Below the pieces are notes generated by a model. The model was not told the origin of the DNA, ran no database searches, and saw only the letters and a program-made list of their open reading frames with translations. The translations under genes and the position numbers were made by a program. Shown here in pieces: positions 61,853-64,000 of a stretch of DNA of 64,000 nt. Within the stretch, counting starts at the first letter, position 1. Each line of letters begins with the position of its first letter. Source of the stretch: an uncultured Acidobacteriota bacterium (GTDB taxonomy: Bacteria > Acidobacteriota > CAIWXX01); contig CAIWXX010000008.1 in the NCBI GenBank assembly GCA_903916735.1, forward strand, positions 62,001 to 126,000, in the 5' to 3' direction.

Positions 61853-62974
61853 TTATGGCAGGATTGTAACAACCCGATCAATTTCTTCTTCAATGAGATA
61901 GTAATGAGGTGAAAGTCGGATATTGCCCATCCTTTCGCTGCACAAGACGGAGTTAGAGAGAAGACCCTTGACGATATCAGAAGCCTCAATTTTAGGATGT
62001 CGGAATGTCACGATTCCACTCCCCTCGCCTTCTCCTCGCGGACTCAACAGGCGGTAGCCGCGTCGGTGAAGTCCGTCACAGAGCCGATTTGTGAGAAAAA
62101 GAATGCGATCCGATATTGCCGGGATGCCGATTTCAAGGACCAATTCGAGTGCCGCGACAAGGCCATGGATTCCGGCGGTATTAAGGCTTCCTGGTTCAAA
62201 GCGGAGAGCGCCGTCCGGATAAACGATCTTGTGCGCATCATAGTCGCCCGGATTCTTTACAGACATCCACCCGTGTTCAGTAACATCCAGTTGTGAGATC
62301 GCTTTCTTTGAGCAGTAGAGAAATCCTGCGGATTCCGGACCAAGCAGCCATTTCTTTGAATCCGCGGCCAATGCATCGATCCGGCTGGATTGAACATCGA
62401 TGGGAAAGGCGCCGAGTCCCTGAATGGCGTCAACAAAAAAGAACACTGAGAATTCTTCGCACATCCTGCCGATCTCGATAAGATCGTTGCGAAAGCCACT
62501 CAGGAATTCGACAAAACTGAGCGCCAGGACTCTGGGCCGACGGCGGAGAGCTTTCCGAATTTCTTCAAGCGGAAGGCGGCCGTTTTTTTCCCGAAGCCAT
62601 ATCAATCGGACGCCGCGCTTTTCAAGCGCCATCCATGGATAAATGTTGGAAGGAAACTCCGGTTCCGCGACAACAACCCGATCGCCCTTTCCAAGACGCA
62701 GGCCGTTCGCCACGATGCTGACGCCTTCTGATGTGTTCTTGACAAAGGCCATTTCGTCAGCGTGCCCATTGATGAGGCGCGCCAGTAATGACCGGGCGTG
62801 AGCATATGTCTCGTACCAGTTCTTCCAGTTATAAACTCCATTTTCCAACTGATCACGCAGGAAGGCGTTTGTTGCGGCGACGACTCGTGTCGACAGTGGC
62901 GCCACAGCCGCATGATTCATGTAGATCCACCGCTTTGTGACCGGGAACAGCTTGCGAATTTTTTGCACGTTCAT
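61853..62974 (-). CDS. Class V aminotransferase (PLP-dependent)
   Basis: 373 residues, fold type I PLP enzyme of the SufS/NifS/isopenicillin-N-epimerase group. The N-terminus YMNHAAVAPLS is typical, FVKNTSEGVSIVANGL near 77 binds the cofactor phosphate, FVDAIQGLGAFPIDV near 176 holds the PLP-binding Asp and Gln, and the Schiff-base lysine is in AADSKKWLLGPESAGFLY near 205. No cysteine-bearing loop like that of cysteine desulfurases is evident near residue 330, so an epimerase or selenocysteine-lyase-like activity is as likely as desulfuration. Substrate not assignable. It is the gene before batA on the same strand. Confidence 0.88.
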   Translation of the reverse strand: MNVQKIRKLFPVTKRWIYMNHAAVAPLSTRVVAATNAFLRDQLENGVYNWKNWYETYAHARSLLARLINGHADEMAFVKNTSEGVSIVANGLRLGKGDRVVVAEPEFPSNIYPWMALEKRGVRLIWLREKNGRLPLEEIRKALRRRPRVLALSFVEFLSGFRNDLIEIGRMCEEFSVFFFVDAIQGLGAFPIDVQSSRIDALAADSKKWLLGPESAGFLYCSKKAISQLDVTEHGWMSVKNPGDYDAHKIVYPDGALRFEPGSLNTAGIHGLVAALELVLEIGIPAISDRILFLTNRLCDGLHRRGYRLLSPRGEGEGSGIVTFRHPKIEASDIVKGLLSNSVLCSERMGNIRLSPHYYLIEEEIDRVVTILP

Positions 62975-63007
62975 AAGATGTGTAGTCTTTAATACAGCAT
63001 TAAAAAT

Positions 63008-63544
63008 CTATGCATTACAATCTGATGTGACCAAATTTGTGACCATCGCGTCTCCTCTGGAATCCTCATTATGCAATACTTGCCATTGCCGTTCCAAAAC
63101 GGTGACGGCATCGCGAAGTTCGTTGAGTTGAATATGCGTATAACTTCTGAGAATAGTGCCCCGCACGGAGTGCCCAACGAGCATTGCCACGGGCCCAATT
63201 GGAATACATGCCCAATGCAACCGAGAAATTACAGTGTGGCGCAACGTATGGAATGTAACGAAAATTTCGGTCCAAAAATCGAGTTGATGTCGGACACTTT
63301 TTAGGTATCCGCCTGTTTCCTCGTTTTCGAGTTTTCTTCGATGCATTTTTGCGACATCCGAAAATATTTGCCCGTTCCCGTCACTGAGCCCTCGGAGCCC
63401 GAGCAAAATTTTTGCATGTTCATCACGAGCGATTTTTTCGGCAACTCGCTTATCTGCTGTCCCCGTCGTACCACGATACAATTTCCCGCGGAGCATAAAC
63501 CGGTACCACCAGTTTTCCACGCCGTTGCGTTTATGAAGTCCCAT
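63008..63544 (-). pseudogene. Tyrosine recombinase (integrase) with the core deleted
   Basis: 178 codons are open, but an intact enzyme would be about 350-400 residues. The N-terminal part (GLHKRNGVENWWYRFMLRGK, then KRVAEKIARDEHAK) is the arm-binding domain of phage or island integrases. The C-terminal part has the catalytic HTLRHT, LVGHS and a Tyr in RSYTHI. The core-binding domain and the first catalytic arginine between them are missing, with the join near residue 95. The reading frame survives the deletion, but the protein cannot recombine DNA alone. It marks the edge of a former integrated element lying to the right. Confidence 0.82.
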
Positions 63545-64000
63545 CTTTCGCGAGATATTATCTCAAATCGTGGAGTTTTTGTCATCTGGCACTCGTTGGA
63601 TCTCCGGTTAGGGGACTCGAAATCCCGTGGTACTTAGGTACCATGAAAGTTAGATCCTCTACTCCGGCACCATGTTTTCAATAACTTACAGCCCCACTGA
63701 AAATTCACAAAAACTTAGTGTGGCCAAAGTGTGACCTTCGTGCGCGAATTCAGGAATTGTTTTTTTTCCACCTCCCACCGATTCTGCGCAGCTCGAGCAG
63801 GTTTTGGTGCTAATGTAAAGATTTCGAGTGAGTCAACAAAAACCAGGTTCGGACAGCACTGACGCATGACCCGCATTTCGGCGCTCGGCGGCCTGGCAGC
63901 CTGGGCCTTTCGCAAGCGGCGTGGGGGGGATGCCGGGAGTCCGATGGTGACACGGCAATGCCCGCTATCCCTGCATTCATCGGCCGCCTGGACGTGTTGG
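63545..64000. other. Right-edge region, probable mobile-element remnant
   Basis: No gene is supported. A minus-strand frame at 63715-63915 has no recognisable product, but its 3' end (63719-63740) resembles the last bases of the integrase gene (around 63026-63048) with a few changes and one indel, suggesting a second, further decayed integrase end. The sequence around 63608-63625 looks a little like a tRNA T-arm but no tRNA folds around it. Confidence 0.35.

Noticed and set aside
63595-63640. tRNA gene or tRNA-end attachment site next to the integrase
   Set aside because: The stretch around GGACTCGAAATCCC resembles a T-arm, but no acceptor, anticodon or D stem can be formed on either strand.

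Overview
The window comes from a Gram-negative bacterium of moderate G+C content. An outer-membrane porin, lipoprotein-processing enzymes (lspA, lgt), a bifunctional PBP1b-type enzyme and Mpl (recycling of meso-diaminopimelate-containing murein peptide) all point that way. The gene set (tricorn-like S41 protease, Ser/Thr kinase beside an FHA sigma-54 activator, RNase J next to ftsK, BatA/BatB/TPR, PnuC/NadR, many secreted or membrane proteins of unknown role) best fits Acidobacteriota or a related uncultured phylum. That assignment is inferred from gene content only. No rRNA, tRNA or CRISPR array was found.

Layout. 1-4907: end of an unknown gene with its terminator, then a minus-strand pair (Ser/Thr kinase, FHA sigma-54 activator) and a zinc-ribbon membrane protein. 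5296-12645: housekeeping run ileS, lspA, a possible 40-codon ORF, lgt, rluD, ygfZ-like and nfi (endonuclease V). 12790-12969 (minus): a tiny membrane-protein gene with its own promoter and RBS and an in-frame TGA followed by a SECIS-like hairpin, a candidate selenoprotein. 13266-18455 (minus): rarA, an internally deleted HAD gene and a secreted tricorn-like protease.

18622-29751 is the most unusual segment: one promoter followed by ten tightly packed genes. They encode a MoxR-like AAA ATPase, an unknown protein, a fused HEXXH metallopeptidase-VWA protein, two copies of a two-gene cassette (about 195-residue protein plus PaaK-like adenylate-forming enzyme) on either side of a radical SAM enzyme, then PnuC and NadR for NAD salvage. 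I cannot match this combination to a named system.

29843-40170: cysK remnant, 4Fe-4S protein, small GlsB-like protein, a structured intergenic region, DUF2891 protein, M50 protease with CBS domains, a secreted protein with a very good promoter, a glycosyltransferase-methyltransferase fusion followed by a glycosyltransferase paralogue lacking its metal-binding motif, and a large polytopic protein. 40389-58727: rnj, ftsK, PBP1b, a FabG-like reductase, GT-C membrane protein, porin, phosphodiesterase with a coupled leader ORF, PilZ plus degenerate receiver, mpl, DinB and alaS. 58925-64000: BatC/BatB/BatA-like operon, class V aminotransferase and an internally deleted tyrosine recombinase.

Two themes recur. 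Three genes (HAD phosphatase, cysK, integrase) carry internal deletions that keep both recognisable ends. Several paralogues or domains keep their fold while losing catalytic residues (second GT2, receiver domain).
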